A program made the translations under genes and the position numbers. From Ridgeia piscesae (lineage: Eukaryota > Annelida > Polychaeta > Sabellida > Siboglinidae), in contig JAODUO010000850.1 of the NCBI GenBank assembly GCA_025642075.2, positions 84,501-148,500 on the forward strand: a stretch of DNA of 64,000 bases, written 5' to 3'. The notes under the pieces are model-generated. The model was not told the DNA's origin, did not search any database, and was given only the letters and a program-made list of their open reading frames with translations. Positions 24,830 through 36,693 of this stretch are shown here, piece after piece (positions within the stretch are counted from its first letter, which is position 1; each line of letters starts with the position of its first letter).

Positions 24830-25784
24830 TATATCTAGCGCAATTATTGTTATGCCAGAAGTACACAGTCCCAGTGGTTAATTGTTAAAACCTATTAAGA
24901 GTCAAAATAAGTATATGTGAAGCGACGCATTGTTATTTTTGTGCTGAGATCAATAAATTCATCAGTCACGCGTTTCCGTCGATCCTGCCAGTCCTGCATG
25001 ATTTAATTCGCACGTTGGCGCATCGATTGATTGACTTCAGAGTCGATGGCTTGCTCTATAATCGCAATCATGACTCACATATTATACTTCGATCTTATTT
25101 GGAATCGGATCAATAGGTTGCATCTCACTAAAAAAGAACGGTGCAATGCTATAGGCTGAAATGGCACCGCAAATGTTATACCTATATAACCTTTCACCAA
25201 ACAATACATGCCACTGCTCCCAAAGTTACGTTGTAGCGGTTACGGCTTCCGGGGTTAAAACTTCCCTTGACGTTTTTGCGCATACAAATACTCGGGGTTT
25301 TTCGTTGGATTAATAACCTCTCAGCAAAGTTATTTGTCGCAAACTAACACGAGGCAAACAAGTTTTGAGGCATATTTTGATAGCAAGCGTAAATCACGTG
25401 ACAGTAGTGCGCTATAATCCGTGACAGTGATTTATAAAAAGCGTAAAATTTTTTATTGGCATTTTTAAAAAACTCTTCACAGTAATCATCACAGGAAAGT
25501 TAACGAACAGTACGTGGCATTTATACCGAAAATGCTTTGTTGTTTTGCTGCACATTGATGATTTTACATTTATTGCGCATGCGCAGAAATGTCAATCGGA
25601 ACGTTTTTAACGACCGGAAAAATGTAAGCGCGACAGTTATTCGTCAACTGCCTATGAAATGGGGAATCGCTGGGTTTTTTCGGCGTGATAATTAGTGTGC
25701 GTTGTGAATTGATATTTTGAGATTAATTTAAATATGAACTATATTATGCCAGTATAAATACCGTACGTATGTATATATTGTATA
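24830..25784. other. Intergenic, nothing recognised
   Basis: No coding or RNA signal seen. Confidence 0.3.
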
Positions 25785-26990
25785 TAATCTATAGTTTTTC
25801 TATAAAATATTCTTTAGAAAACTATAGACCCCTTGCATGCTATAGAAAATGTATAGTTTCCTATATAATTTTACAGAAAACTTAGATCCCATAAAGTCTA
25901 TAGAAAAATATATAGAATTTTATAGAAAACTATAGAAAAATCTATAAATTTCTGTAGAAAACTATAAGCCATGTAAAATCTTTAGAAAAATCTATAGTTT
26001 TCTATAGAAAACCATAGGCGCTGTAAAATCTAAAGAAAAATCTATAGTTTTCTATAAGAAGCTATAGTTTTCTATAGAAAACTATAGGGCCCCCTAAAAT
26101 TATAGAAAAATCTATATTTTTTATAGAAAACTATAGGCCCCATAAAATCCATAGAAAAATCTATAGTTTTCTATAGAAAAATCTATAGTTTTCTATAGAA
26201 AACTATAGGCCCCATAACATCTATAGAAAAATCTATAGTTTTTCTATATAAGATATTCTTGAGAAAACTATAGACCCCTTGCATGCTATAGACAATCTAT
26301 AGTTTCCTATATAATTTTACAGAAAACTGTAGACCCCATAAAATCTATAGAAAAATATATAGAATTCTATAGAAAACTATAGAAAAATCTACAAATTTCT
26401 GTAGAAAACTATAGGCCCTGTAAAATCTTTAGAAAAATCTATAGTTTTCTATAGAAAACCATAGGCGTGGGAAATTCTATAGAAAAATCTATAGTTTTCT
26501 ATAAAAAGCTATAGTTTTCTATAGAAAACTATGGTTTAAAAAGTATAGAAAAATCTATAGTTTTCTATAGAAAACATAGCCCCATAAACTATAGAAAAAA
26601 CTATGGTTTTTTTATAAAATATTCTTTAGAAAACTATAGACCCCGTGAATTCTATAGAAAAAGTATAGTTTTATGAAATTCATAGAAAACTATAGATCCC
26701 ATACAATCTATAGAAAAATCTATAGTTTTTCTTTAAAAAATTCTTTTAAAATATAGACCCCCTGAATTTATAGAAAAATTTTTAGTTTCCCATAAATTCT
26801 ATAAAAAATATAGACCCCATACAATCTTGAAAAAACTATAGAAATTCTTTTAAAACTTAAAAAAAATCTAAAAATTTTATAGAAAAATTTAACACACAAT
26901 CTATAGAAAATTCTGTAGAATTCTATAGAAAACTGCAAAATTCTATGAATTCATGTTTTATAAAAACTATAGAAAATCTTTGTTTTTTAT
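25785..26990. repeat. Palindromic CTATAG satellite, locus 2 (largest)
   Basis: About 1.2 kb built from TCTATAGTTTTCTATAGAAA and ACTATAGGCCCCATAAAATC in loosely tandem order. Several copies form perfect 26-bp palindromes centred on CTATAG, for example 26183-26208 and 26062-26087. A longer unit of roughly 480 bp recurs: a block beginning CTATAAAATATTCTTTAGAA near 25799 returns near 26244. The right end (after 26700) is degraded. Confidence 0.92.
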
Positions 26991-26999
26991 AGATTTTTT

Positions 27000-29580
27000 T
27001 CCAAAGTGTGTGTAAAATATTTTGACATTGCTTTATTGACTAATACAATGTAACTTTATAATAGGGCTGACGTAGACTTGTTCAAATTAGTGTCTTCGCA
27101 AGAGTGACACTGTTGGTGGCACTGCAGTCAAGTAACAATTCTTATTTACTCTGCTCATTTCTCCTGTTCAAGGTGTCTGTTTGTGGCCATATTCTCCTGG
27201 TCTATCCCATATCCTTTTTTCTTGTTCAGTGTCTCTGTGCCAGGTGGCCTTCTCTTCACCTCTTATCTGGTGTTTCTATAACAAAGCAATGCTAACAGAT
27301 ATATAAGCGCTACGTGAGAACAATATAATAGTTATTAAAATATAATGAACAAAAGCAAAATAATAAAAATCCATCAATACATATACAATATATGTATTTT
27401 AAAGATTACATGAAAGTCCTCCAAGATATAGTTAACTACAAGGCAACGTATTTATTACATTTTTATATCTTTCAATAATATATTTTTCCACAAACAAAAC
27501 GTAGAACGAATTAATTAAAGTTTATCGTGAAACTGAGATAACGTGCTAAAAACAGAACATTTTAAAGATAAAATCCATGAAATTTATAATATTTATATAA
27601 TTTAAAAAGAGATAATGAAAAAAGAGGGTATCCGGAAGTGGGAGACACTGGGAACATTCTGCCTATAGTACACTAGTACATAGTACAGTATCTAATGTAT
27701 CTACTTGGGCTCGGGACTCCGCTTTGGTTGCTCCTTACAACGTTCCCCTGGCGAGAAATGTCACGACCTTCAACCTTCACAACTGACCACTGTGCTACGA
27801 GAAAGGGAGGGAGTATCTGCCCCTAAGCCCGGCGTTCCATTGCCGGATGTGACCCTCCATATTGCGAGCATCACGTGATACACCCTTTGCCACGAGGCAT
27901 CGAATACACATCAGTTACAATTATAGTAGCAATTTCCTTTCCTTATATACCATATAGTATTTGACTGGCGAGATTGTGGTGTCAACTTGTCTTAACTTAA
28001 ACTGATATAACTATTTCCAGTGAAGTTATTTGTATTGTAGAATGGCGTTAAAACATCGCCCTATATGTTATATTATATCATATGATACATTAAACATGCT
28101 AACATGTTAAACTATAATTATTCATCCATGCACAGTTATGGATAGGTATGTTTTTCAATAGGCGACGTGAAACCAAGATGGCGCATACATCGTCGCCATT
28201 TTGTCCTTCATAAAATGTAACATTTAAATGTTGATACTTTTAAATGTTGATACATAATTCGTATAATTCCATATAACTCAAATTGGTAAACAAGAATACA
28301 TAACATAAAATAATAAACATATAACAGATGTAGACTAAGACAAATTTAGTTATTTTATTTAAGATATTATCGACACCAATCAGCATAGTGATCATAATTT
28401 TGTTTTCCACATACGTGTTAGCTTAAACAGGCAAAAGCACTTGTCCCAACAATGGTATTGACTTTAGGGACAAAAACTAGAAATGATCGAAGCTAGGCAA
28501 CCTTTCTCATCGGAGTAAGCAATGAATTTAAAGATCTTAAAGATAATACGATATCGGACAGGAAGACAATGCAATGACATTAGAAGCCGCATATAACGAA
28601 TAAAACATGGAGACCTAGTCTCAATCCTTGCTAAGCAATTCTGAACACATTGTAATTTTGTGATGCTGTTAAAGGTAAAACTATGGTAGAGGGGATTACA
28701 ACAGAAACATGCATTGAATCACGAATATGATTATATAACAATAATGGAACGTACGAGCATTAGTTGTCTTTCCACCATAAACGTTCATACCTTCGAGTAA
28801 TTGCATCGTCGAATCTGTGCCCGTCGTCGTTGTGTTTCGGCATCTGTTGATATCCTAGTGTCTGCTGACATCTTAAACTGCACCATGTGTGCAGCTTAGT
28901 TGAGATCAACTGTCACACTACATTGAGCGTCAAACGTGCATTGTGTGCTGCACTCGTCCCCAATCGAACAAACCAAGAAACAGATGAAGTTGGCCTTGCA
29001 CTGTTAACCGGGAGAACTACATTTTGACACAAACGATTCAATGCTATTGGTCGCTGCACCCTTCAATCATTTGTTAATAGAAATAAATGTCACGTGCAAC
29101 TGTGCAAGTCACCGATATGGTGAAGTTACATGTTGTCAACCCCTTCGTTGTGGCGTAGCAGCAAAACCATTATAGGAGGCCGCAAGCTGTGCCAAGAATG
29201 TCCAACACCAATTAACGGATTGTATTGTCTGTGTTAAACTGTGATAATGTCAATGAAGCATGGCAGGTATTACACAGTTGCTTTGTATGGCATAAATAGC
29301 TTCGACGTTCGTGTGCATATGTGCAAATAGCCATGACCGAATCCATGTGCGACTTAATGAGAATGAGAGAATGGGTAAAAAAACGAGTGGCGGGCGAAAA
29401 CGAGGAGGAAGAGGGGTGTAGACGAGCAGAGAAGAGTGGGAAAGAATAAGGAAAATGGGATAGATATAGTGTGACGCAGAGACAGAGGAGGGAGGATCGG
29501 AGGAAGAGGGAGGGAAGGATGGAGGGAGGGAATTAGGTAGGAAGGGAGGTATAGGAAGGGATAGAGGTAGGAAGAGAGGG
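27000..29580. other. Intergenic, no gene recognised
   Basis: AT-rich with a more GC-rich island at about 27640-27890, which lacks a coding frame I can support. At 28172-28200, AAGATGGCG and CGCCATTTTG face each other, an inverted pair of YY1-like motifs typical of promoters. No gene start could be attached to it. Confidence 0.35.
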
Positions 29581-29589
29581 ACGGGTGAG

Positions 29590-29672
29590 GGAGAGAGGTA
29601 GGAAGGGACGGGGAGGGAAGGAGGGAGAGAGAGCGAGAGAGAGTGAGAGAGAGCGAGAGAGCTAGAGAGAGC

Positions 29673-29703
<31 letters not shown>

Positions 29704-29868
29704 GGGAGCGAGAGAGAGAGAGAGAGCAAGTGAGAGAGCGACAGAGAGCGAGAGTGAGAGAGCGAGAGAGAGAGACAGAGAGCGAGAGAGAGAGTGAGAG
29801 CGAGAGAGAGAGTGAGAGCGAGAGACAGAGAGCGAGAGAGAGAGAGTGAGAGCGAGAGAGACCTAAGT
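29590..29868 (+). repeat. GA-rich simple repeat
   Basis: (GA)n with GAGC and GAGT interruptions, preceded from about 29400 by a GGA/GGGA purine-rich stretch. Arg-Glu (plus) and Ser-Leu (minus) frames are artefacts. Confidence 0.95.
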
Positions 29869-29875
29869 TACACAC

Positions 29876-29952
29876 ACATGCACCCCCCACACACACACAC
29901 ACACACCCCACACCACCCCACACACCACCTACCCACACACACCACCTACCCC

Positions 29953-29991
<39 letters not shown>

Positions 29992-30122
29992 CACACACAC
30001 CACACACACACCACCCACACACACAACACACACAACACACACAACACACACAACACACACAACACACACAACACACACAACACACACACACACACACACA
30101 CCCACACCACACACATACACAC
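29876..30122 (+). repeat. CA-rich simple repeat
   Basis: (CA)n with CACC and ACAACACAC variants, directly adjacent to the GA tract. A strand asymmetry (purine block, then CA block) is evident. Confidence 0.95.
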
Positions 30123-30984
30123 ATTAAAATCGAAATAATAATTAAGAACTGATTAAATGCCCTATCCAAAATAACGTAGAATGTCTGGTGTTGATCAAAC
30201 ATGAAGTACTTGGAGATAACTGTCGTTGTAGTACAACCACGTAACTATTATTAACATACATTGGTTGTTCAATTACATGCGCGCATCTTCAGCACTGAAC
30301 TGCCACGCCCTATAGGCTATATATACATTCACTTGCCACGCCAGTCTTCCCAACGTATAAAGTATGACATTTAGTGATATGTGTAGCTTGATGACATATC
30401 CAAATATAATAACATGCAATATCATGTAGTACAAAAGAAACTTCATACATAAAACTTATGATGTAAATGCAACAAATAAATTATCTTACCAGGCCGCTGG
30501 TGATCATTTACTACTGGGTCCCGATACCGTGTTGACAGGTCGCTGGCCCAGGACATGTGCCTAACAGTAGTGCCCTCTGGTGACTGTAAGTATCCACCAG
30601 GGTTACATGACAACGAGATATTATAGATGACTAGCTCTGTGGTGCAGAACTGCAGATTAGGCGACTAGCAAAACAATTAAGCAACACCTATATATTTATT
30701 ATATACATATATTATAATATATATTTATATATATACATACATATATGTATATATAAATCCCCCGTTCCCCCACTTTTAAAATCGGATCGACGTCCATGAC
30801 CAGGCGGAGTTGAGGGGCGGAAAAGTGCTGCCACCTCACGGAGTCTGGTTAATCGACTCTACATACATATATTTTTCTAAAAACTATTTTGTTTGGTCCC
30901 AACGTTTACGGTCAGTTCTGTTGATAACAATCAGTTTAACAGGGATCTGCATAATTATACGATGTTATTGACACAGCGCCCGTC

Positions 30985-31043
30985 ACTGCTGCCAGGGAGC
31001 AATTAGTCAAGGGCACCTTGACTAATTGCTCCCTGGCAGCAGT
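30985..31043. repeat. Perfect inverted repeat, 28-bp arms, 3-base loop
   Basis: The left arm at 30985-31012 and the right arm at 31016-31043 are exact reverse complements, with loop GCA. The arm contains GCCAGGGAGCAATTAGTCAA. There is no flanking tandem repetition. It lies about 0.8 kb upstream of the LINE ORF. Its origin (transposon end, hairpin or recent inverted duplication) is unknown. Confidence 0.95.
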
Positions 31044-31670
31044 TTCCATGGCTCCCTGGACATTTCCTGCAACAAAGGTAGGAAATGTCCAGCTTTACAG
31101 ATGGGGTAGTGGAGAGCTGGGCCTCTGATAGAGGAATACACTAGTCTAATGACTAGTGAAACAGGCAAAATCTGAACATTTTGATTTTTGGGGAGACGTT
31201 CAGATGCCCTTACAAGAGCAGTCAACTACAGATTGCTTGTGTACAGTGACAATACTCTATTAAAATGTACCAGTTTTGGGGCCCTGGAGGCTTTAACATG
31301 AGTTGATAGACTTTAAATTTTGTGTGCATAGTACCCTAAGAAACATCTATGCAAAATCAGAAAAAAAGATCTTCAACGGTTTTTGAGATACGAGAGCTAA
31401 TGGCGTATGCAGAGCGATGACGTAACTCCATTGGACCTGTGGGCTAAGACTAAATAGCAGGAAGCAACACACTAGAACCTTAAATGCAAACTTTATTTCC
31501 TGAAAAAAGATGTCTATTCACTGGACCATTTGTAGTGTGTATATGCTAAAACCGTCTTGACAACCAGTAGATCGCATGAACACCTCGGCAGAAGTGATGT
31601 CACCTGGCATTGTGTCATCTGTGCTAATGCAAACCATAGCTCTATTGCTTATGACCTACATGGCCTGAGC
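31044..31670. other. Upstream region of the LINE ORF, probably partly its 5' UTR
   Basis: No complete gene. At 31557-31700 (plus) a frame reads WHCVICANANHSSI, a W-x-C-x2-C pattern like the PHD-type finger that precedes the endonuclease in some CR1-group LINEs. It is not in frame with the main ORF, so it may be a broken N-terminal part. The 5' boundary of the element could not be found. Confidence 0.35.
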
Positions 31671-34600
31671 CTCACCCAGCACAATATAACATCAACAGCA
31701 GACTCATCCCTGGACACAAACTCGGACAGCCCATTCCACCCATACCATATACATCCACCCCATCAAGAGCAAGCAAACAAGATAAACATGCCAGACGACC
31801 ACTCCGTTTTCTCTCTGTGAACTGCCAGTCCATTGTTGGCAAGGTTGCAGAATTTGACAATCTTATACACACTTTAAGACCAGATGTAATTCTTGGAACG
31901 GAATCATGGCTAACTCCATCACACACCAACGCAGAAATATTCCCCAGGGGTTTCAACATCTATCGCAGAGACAGACCTAGTCAGGGTGGGGGAGGAGTAT
32001 TTATTGCTGTATCTGAAGACCTAAACTCCTTGGAAATGCCCGAACTGACTACAGACTGCGAAATCATATGGGTAAAGGTAAAACTACAGGGACGACGAAC
32101 CCTGTTGGTCTGCTGCTTTTACCACCCCCATACAGAGGACTCAAACAGCATGAAGGCCTTTGCGGAATCTGCCCACCGTGCCTCCAATATAAATAACGCG
32201 ATAATTGTAGCAGGTGGAGATTTCAACCTCCCCGGATGGCACTGGCCAACCAAGACCCTAAAGAAGGGATCCCCCAGCCCGAGTATACACCGAGAATTCA
32301 TGGATGATATCAACGACGTAGGCTGGGAGCAGATGGTACAGGATCCTACGAGAGGAGAGAACTACCTAGATCTGTTCCTGACCAACCACCCAAACCTGGT
32401 CCCCCGAACTGAAATACTGCCGGGACTTGCCGACCATGATGCAGTCTACATGGAACTGCAGGTCCATCCTCCGAAGAAATACCAGCCAAAACGCCTCATC
32501 CCCATATACACAGAAGAATGCAAGGAGCCACTAAAAGATGCAGCACGTCAGCTGAACAATCGCATTATGTCCGTCTTCAATGAAAATAGTGGAGTAGAAG
32601 ACATATGGACAGAACTCAAGACTGGCCTTAGCCAAGCCCTCACAGAACATGTCCCCCACAAGCAAACTAAATCAAAACCAAGCCACCCATGGGTTGACCA
32701 TGAAACCAAGAAGCTGATCCAAAGGAGGAACAGGATTCACAAACGCTGGAAAAAGTGTGGAGATGAAGATCTGAAACAGGAATTCAAATTGCTGAAACGG
32801 CAAGTCCAGAAAAGCCTGCGCCGCCTTTACTGGAGACATGTAGAAAACCTGATCTCAGATGACGTGACAAATCCAACCTCCTCCAAGAAGAAGTTCTGGT
32901 GCTTCATCAAAGCGAGAAGAACTGAGGGGATGGGAGTCTCTCCACTCAAAAATACTGGGAAACTCATTACAGACCCCAAAGAACAAGCCCAGCTTCTCAA
33001 TAACCAATTTTGTTCTGTGTTCAGCCCCAGAGATACTATTACTGCTGAGGAGTTTAAACTACGTTGCCCCCCAAAACCAGACCTTCCTGAGTACACAGAC
33101 TGCAAAAATATCAACATTACTGAAGAAGGGGTGAAGAAACTGCTCTTAAACTTAGACCCTAACAAAGCCTGTGGTCCTGACGGGATCTCACCAAGGCTCC
33201 TGAAGATAGTTGCAGAAGAAGTCACACCAGCCCTTACCTTGCTCGTCCGAAACTCCTACCAGACTGGAACATTGCCACTCGACTGGAAATTAGCCCATAT
33301 CACGCCTGTCTTCAAGAAGGGAGAACGATACAAGGCAGAAAACTACCGCCCCATCTCACTCACATGCATAGCCTGCAAGGTGATGGAGCACATCATCGCC
33401 AGTCACATCATGTCACACCTAGAGAAGAACAGCATTCTCTGCCCAGAGCAGCATGGCTTCCGATGCGGACGATCCTGTGAGACACAACTTTTGGGGTATG
33501 TGGATGAAGCAAGCGAAGAGCTGGAGAGGGGAAACCAGGAGGACACCATTGTCCTTGACTTTGAAAAAGCATTCGACAAGGTGAGCCATACCCTCCTAGT
33601 TCACAAGCTGCGTCGCTATGGAATCGGAGGTCGACTTAATGCATGGATTGACAGCTTTCTCGAGAACAGACAGCAGGCTGTAGTGGTTGGGGGAGAGAGA
33701 TCAAACTTCATGCCTGTGGACTCGGGAGTCCCCCAGGGATCAGTCGTTGGCCCGTGTCTCTTCCTTCTGTACATCAATGACCTACCCATAGAAATTGAAT
33801 CAAAAATCCGACTGTTTGCTGATGACACTTTGTGCAGTAACACCATTAAACACAAAGTGGACCAGAAAAAGCTGCAAAAAGATCTTGATTCCCTCACCAC
33901 GTGGGAGAAACAGTGGTCCATGAGCTTCCACCCACAGAAATGCTACACATTGAGTGTCACCCGAAAGAGAGATAAAATTGTACCGTCATACCACCTACAC
34001 GGACACAACCTGCAAAACGTCAGCACAGCAAAATACCTTGGCGTAAACATACAAGACAACCTGAATTGGGGACTCCACATAGACACCATCACCAATAAGG
34101 CGAACAAGACACTCGGCTTCCTCAGAAGAAACCTAAAAATCGGAAACAAGAAAACAAAAGAAACAGCATATAAAGCCTTTGTCCGCCCAATCCTGGAGTA
34201 CTCGGCCACTGTCTGGGACCCACACTCTGCAAACAACATAAAAACAATAGAAAAAGTCCAACGCCGTGCAGCAAGATGGGTTACAAATAGACACCACCAG
34301 ACATCCTGCGTCAACTCCATCATCGACTCTCTTGCCTGGCCCACACTCCAACAACGCCGTAAAAAAGCTCGACTTGAAATGTTTTACAAATTTCACCACC
34401 ACCTCATCACCATTGATTCTGAATACCTACCACAGCCAACAGAAACCAGATCAAGCCACAGAAAGAACAACACACACAGCTACAATATCCCCTACTGCAG
34501 GACACAGTACAGACAGATGTCATTCTTCCCCCGGACCATCCCCGAATGGAACAGCCTGCCCCAGGAAATAGTGGCAGCCAAGTCCCTGGACTGTTTCAAG

Positions 34601-34801
34601 TCCAGGCTTGCTGCCCACCTGTAACCAGACAGACCACCCCTCCCCTTCCCCCTCCCCTCTTATTTCTTATGTCTACTACCCCCCATCTACTATGTCACAC
34701 ACCCTTTCACTACATTTCAGAAGTGTCTACTGCAACCTCCACAAATCAGCATAATCATCAAAACATTGATGTTGGCTGATTAATAGAAGAAGAAGAAGAA
34801 A
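31671..34801 (+). mobile_element. Non-LTR retrotransposon (CR1/jockey-group LINE), 5' end unresolved
   Basis: The element holds an uninterrupted endonuclease-reverse transcriptase ORF, a C-rich 3' UTR (34625-34780), and an (AAG)n tail at 34785-34800 directly after GGCTGATTAAT. Short-repeat tails are usual for this group. The left limit given is simply where the frame is still open. No target-site duplication could be identified. It lies alone between simple repeats and the NIPBL fragment. Confidence 0.85.
31817..34624 (+). CDS. LINE ORF2: AP endonuclease plus reverse transcriptase, intact
   Basis: The protein nicks target DNA and reverse-transcribes its own mRNA there. Position 31817 is a GTG in VNCQSIVGK, not a true start: the frame stays open upstream to at least 31681 (for example ARRPLRFLS). 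The 935 codons shown have no stop. The endonuclease (about residues 1-220) shows LGTESWL, GGGGVFIAVSE, AGGDFNLPGW and LADHDAVYMEL. A basic linker (about 270-350) follows. The reverse transcriptase (about 430-720) shows NYRPISLTCIACKVMEHII, EQHGFR, LDFEKAFDKVSH, VPQGSVVGP and the catalytic FADDT near residue 667. The C-terminal region reads YCRTQYRQMSFFPRTIPEWN before the stop. The intact frame suggests recent insertion. A CR1/L2/jockey-group assignment is likely; the exact clade would need a tree. Confidence 0.93.
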   Translation: MNCQSIVGKVAEFDNLIHTLRPDVILGTESWLTPSHTNAEIFPRGFNIYRRDRPSQGGGGVFIAVSEDLNSLEMPELTTDCEIIWVKVKLQGRRTLLVCCFYHPHTEDSNSMKAFAESAHRASNINNAIIVAGGDFNLPGWHWPTKTLKKGSPSPSIHREFMDDINDVGWEQMVQDPTRGENYLDLFLTNHPNLVPRTEILPGLADHDAVYMELQVHPPKKYQPKRLIPIYTEECKEPLKDAARQLNNRIMSVFNENSGVEDIWTELKTGLSQALTEHVPHKQTKSKPSHPWVDHETKKLIQRRNRIHKRWKKCGDEDLKQEFKLLKRQVQKSLRRLYWRHVENLISDDVTNPTSSKKKFWCFIKARRTEGMGVSPLKNTGKLITDPKEQAQLLNNQFCSVFSPRDTITAEEFKLRCPPKPDLPEYTDCKNINITEEGVKKLLLNLDPNKACGPDGISPRLLKIVAEEVTPALTLLVRNSYQTGTLPLDWKLAHITPVFKKGERYKAENYRPISLTCIACKVMEHIIASHIMSHLEKNSILCPEQHGFRCGRSCETQLLGYVDEASEELERGNQEDTIVLDFEKAFDKVSHTLLVHKLRRYGIGGRLNAWIDSFLENRQQAVVVGGERSNFMPVDSGVPQGSVVGPCLFLLYINDLPIEIESKIRLFADDTLCSNTIKHKVDQKKLQKDLDSLTTWEKQWSMSFHPQKCYTLSVTRKRDKIVPSYHLHGHNLQNVSTAKYLGVNIQDNLNWGLHIDTITNKANKTLGFLRRNLKIGNKKTKETAYKAFVRPILEYSATVWDPHSANNIKTIEKVQRRAARWVTNRHHQTSCVNSIIDSLAWPTLQQRRKKARLEMFYKFHHHLITIDSEYLPQPTETRSSHRKNNTHSYNIPYCRTQYRQMSFFPRTIPEWNSLPQEIVAAKSLDCFKSRLAAHL

Positions 34802-36693
34802 CAACGTAGGTTAATCACCAGTTGTAAGGACCGGGAGGATACGACACTTCTTACATACTATAATAACACAACTCTTAAAATATCGTTAGACTACTAAAAA
34901 GGTAACTTATCAACAAGTAATAAAACTTGCAGGAACGAAAGAAGATGGCCGACTTTCCAGTTCAGCTAATAACTCGCACATTTAGTGACCTTGTTACAAT
35001 GCAATGTTCGCTCGTACAAGCGTTTGATGGTACAGTCACAACTGACAGAAATTCATCCTGCTCTCTGTGAGTTCTTTAAATGCAGGACCATTCAATAGAT
35101 CAGGGCAGAATACGGTGTTTCCGATTAACTGGCGTGATAAGTGAAAGATACCTCTGGTATTGTGTGGCTGTCAACAAAACACGTCGTACATCAACTTCTA
35201 TTTGAACAGAAATAACATTAAATAGTTATAATGGCCTGCAATTGCAGCGGAATTTGGCGACAGCCATTTTCCACAATGCCCTAGTAACAGGCCTTTGATT
35301 CTTGACAATTAAACAATGATTCTCTGACAAATCGGCTGTGCCTTATAATAGCACCCTTCTCCCAATCTATAAAGGTCAAAGGAAAGTCACCAAATTCAAG
35401 GTAACTGGATAAAATAGCTTATTATTTCTCTACGGAATAGACCTGACCTATCCTGTCTAGAGATCTTCCTAACACCTTGCAGCATCGTCTCACAATGCAA
35501 ATGACTTCATAGGTCATTTTTTTCCATAATTACAATTTATAAACTGCTTTAAACTGTTTTTTAAAACAATTCTATCAATAATATAAATGTCATTATATGT
35601 GAGCCAACATTCCAATCTTATGACGTTATTTTTAACAATTAATGTGTCATTATCACATAAACCAAATTGCAATCAGTCAGATAATGTTACAATCAGTCTT
35701 TAAGTTGTGAGCAAACATAGGTTCCAACAGAAACCCCGTTTCATTAACACATAAAACCCTAGTGAAATACGGCCTTGATCTGTTCACATAAAGAACCCCA
35801 ATGATTAAAAACAATAAACACATAATTTTATATTCAATCAGATGTCTATGAAATGAAAAATGTACACAAAGAACCCACCCTCCCATGCTCCTAACTCTAA
35901 AAATGTACACTACCTCTGTATACCAACAGCAGAGCTACGTAAGAGACGAATGTCACGACACATACAAATATAAATAGTCCAACAAGATATATATTTATGT
36001 ATATAAATATCTTATCTATTCACAACAATAGCACGCTCTAGATCGGTGCTAGATTGAGACAATCACGTCACCAAGAGTCGATTGTTGACTACCCATATGT
36101 CTATCCGTATAATGTGGTATCAGTTTTTCACTTGTAAACATCAGATGTGTGAGAGCACACATTCCGACTACCTCCAGTAGTTCCGGTGTAGACCATGAGG
36201 ATGTCTATGATAACTTGTCCCCAGTAGAGGACCCTTCTACAGTTGCTTCAAGTACCTCAACATATAGGACACATGGACTGTTATGTGACGTAGGCAGGCA
36301 TGCAGTGTCCGTGCACACAGATAACGTCCTCAGGTCTTCTACAGCTACAAACTGTGGTCCAGTGACTAGTTTCACACAAAACCTGTATCCCATGGCAACT
36401 GCATCCCGTGGCAACGAGCCAGTAGGCTATGCCCTGTCATTGCACCGAACGTGCACCACTGCCTGTTCATCTGAACTCCGTCAGTTCACGGAGCCACACA
36501 GCCATTCTAATGGACAGTCTGCAGTTGTGATCAGCACACCAGATCGCAGAGATGCGACCGATCACAAAGTTTTGCTATTTCCGCACCGCAACAAGCACCA
36601 CTGGCACCACATAGTCACTGTCCTCGCTGTCGTCTTCCTCGTCATCGTCCTCACTATAATGCCCCATCGTTTCTTCTTCTTGTGTTTGTGAGG
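34802..36693. other. Non-coding, right of the LINE, downstream of the NIPBL fragment
   Basis: A motif AAGAAGATGGCCGAC at about 34940 resembles a promoter-type YY1 site, but no gene start is attached. The stretch immediately below 36694 is the former continuation of the NIPBL tail (see that entry). Confidence 0.35.

Noticed and set aside
29354..30202. 282-codon Cys/Val then Ser/Leu-rich frame
   Set aside because: Antisense translation of adjacent GA and CA simple repeats.
30720..30760. TA-rich inverted repeat
   Set aside because: Simple TATATACATA sequence, common by chance in AT-rich DNA.
36149..36691. 180-codon plus-strand frame with a C-terminal hydrophobic helix
   Set aside because: The apparent membrane segment is the antisense of the acidic NIPBL tail (EDDDEEDD), and the frame runs opposite to real NIPBL exons; no splice or homology support.
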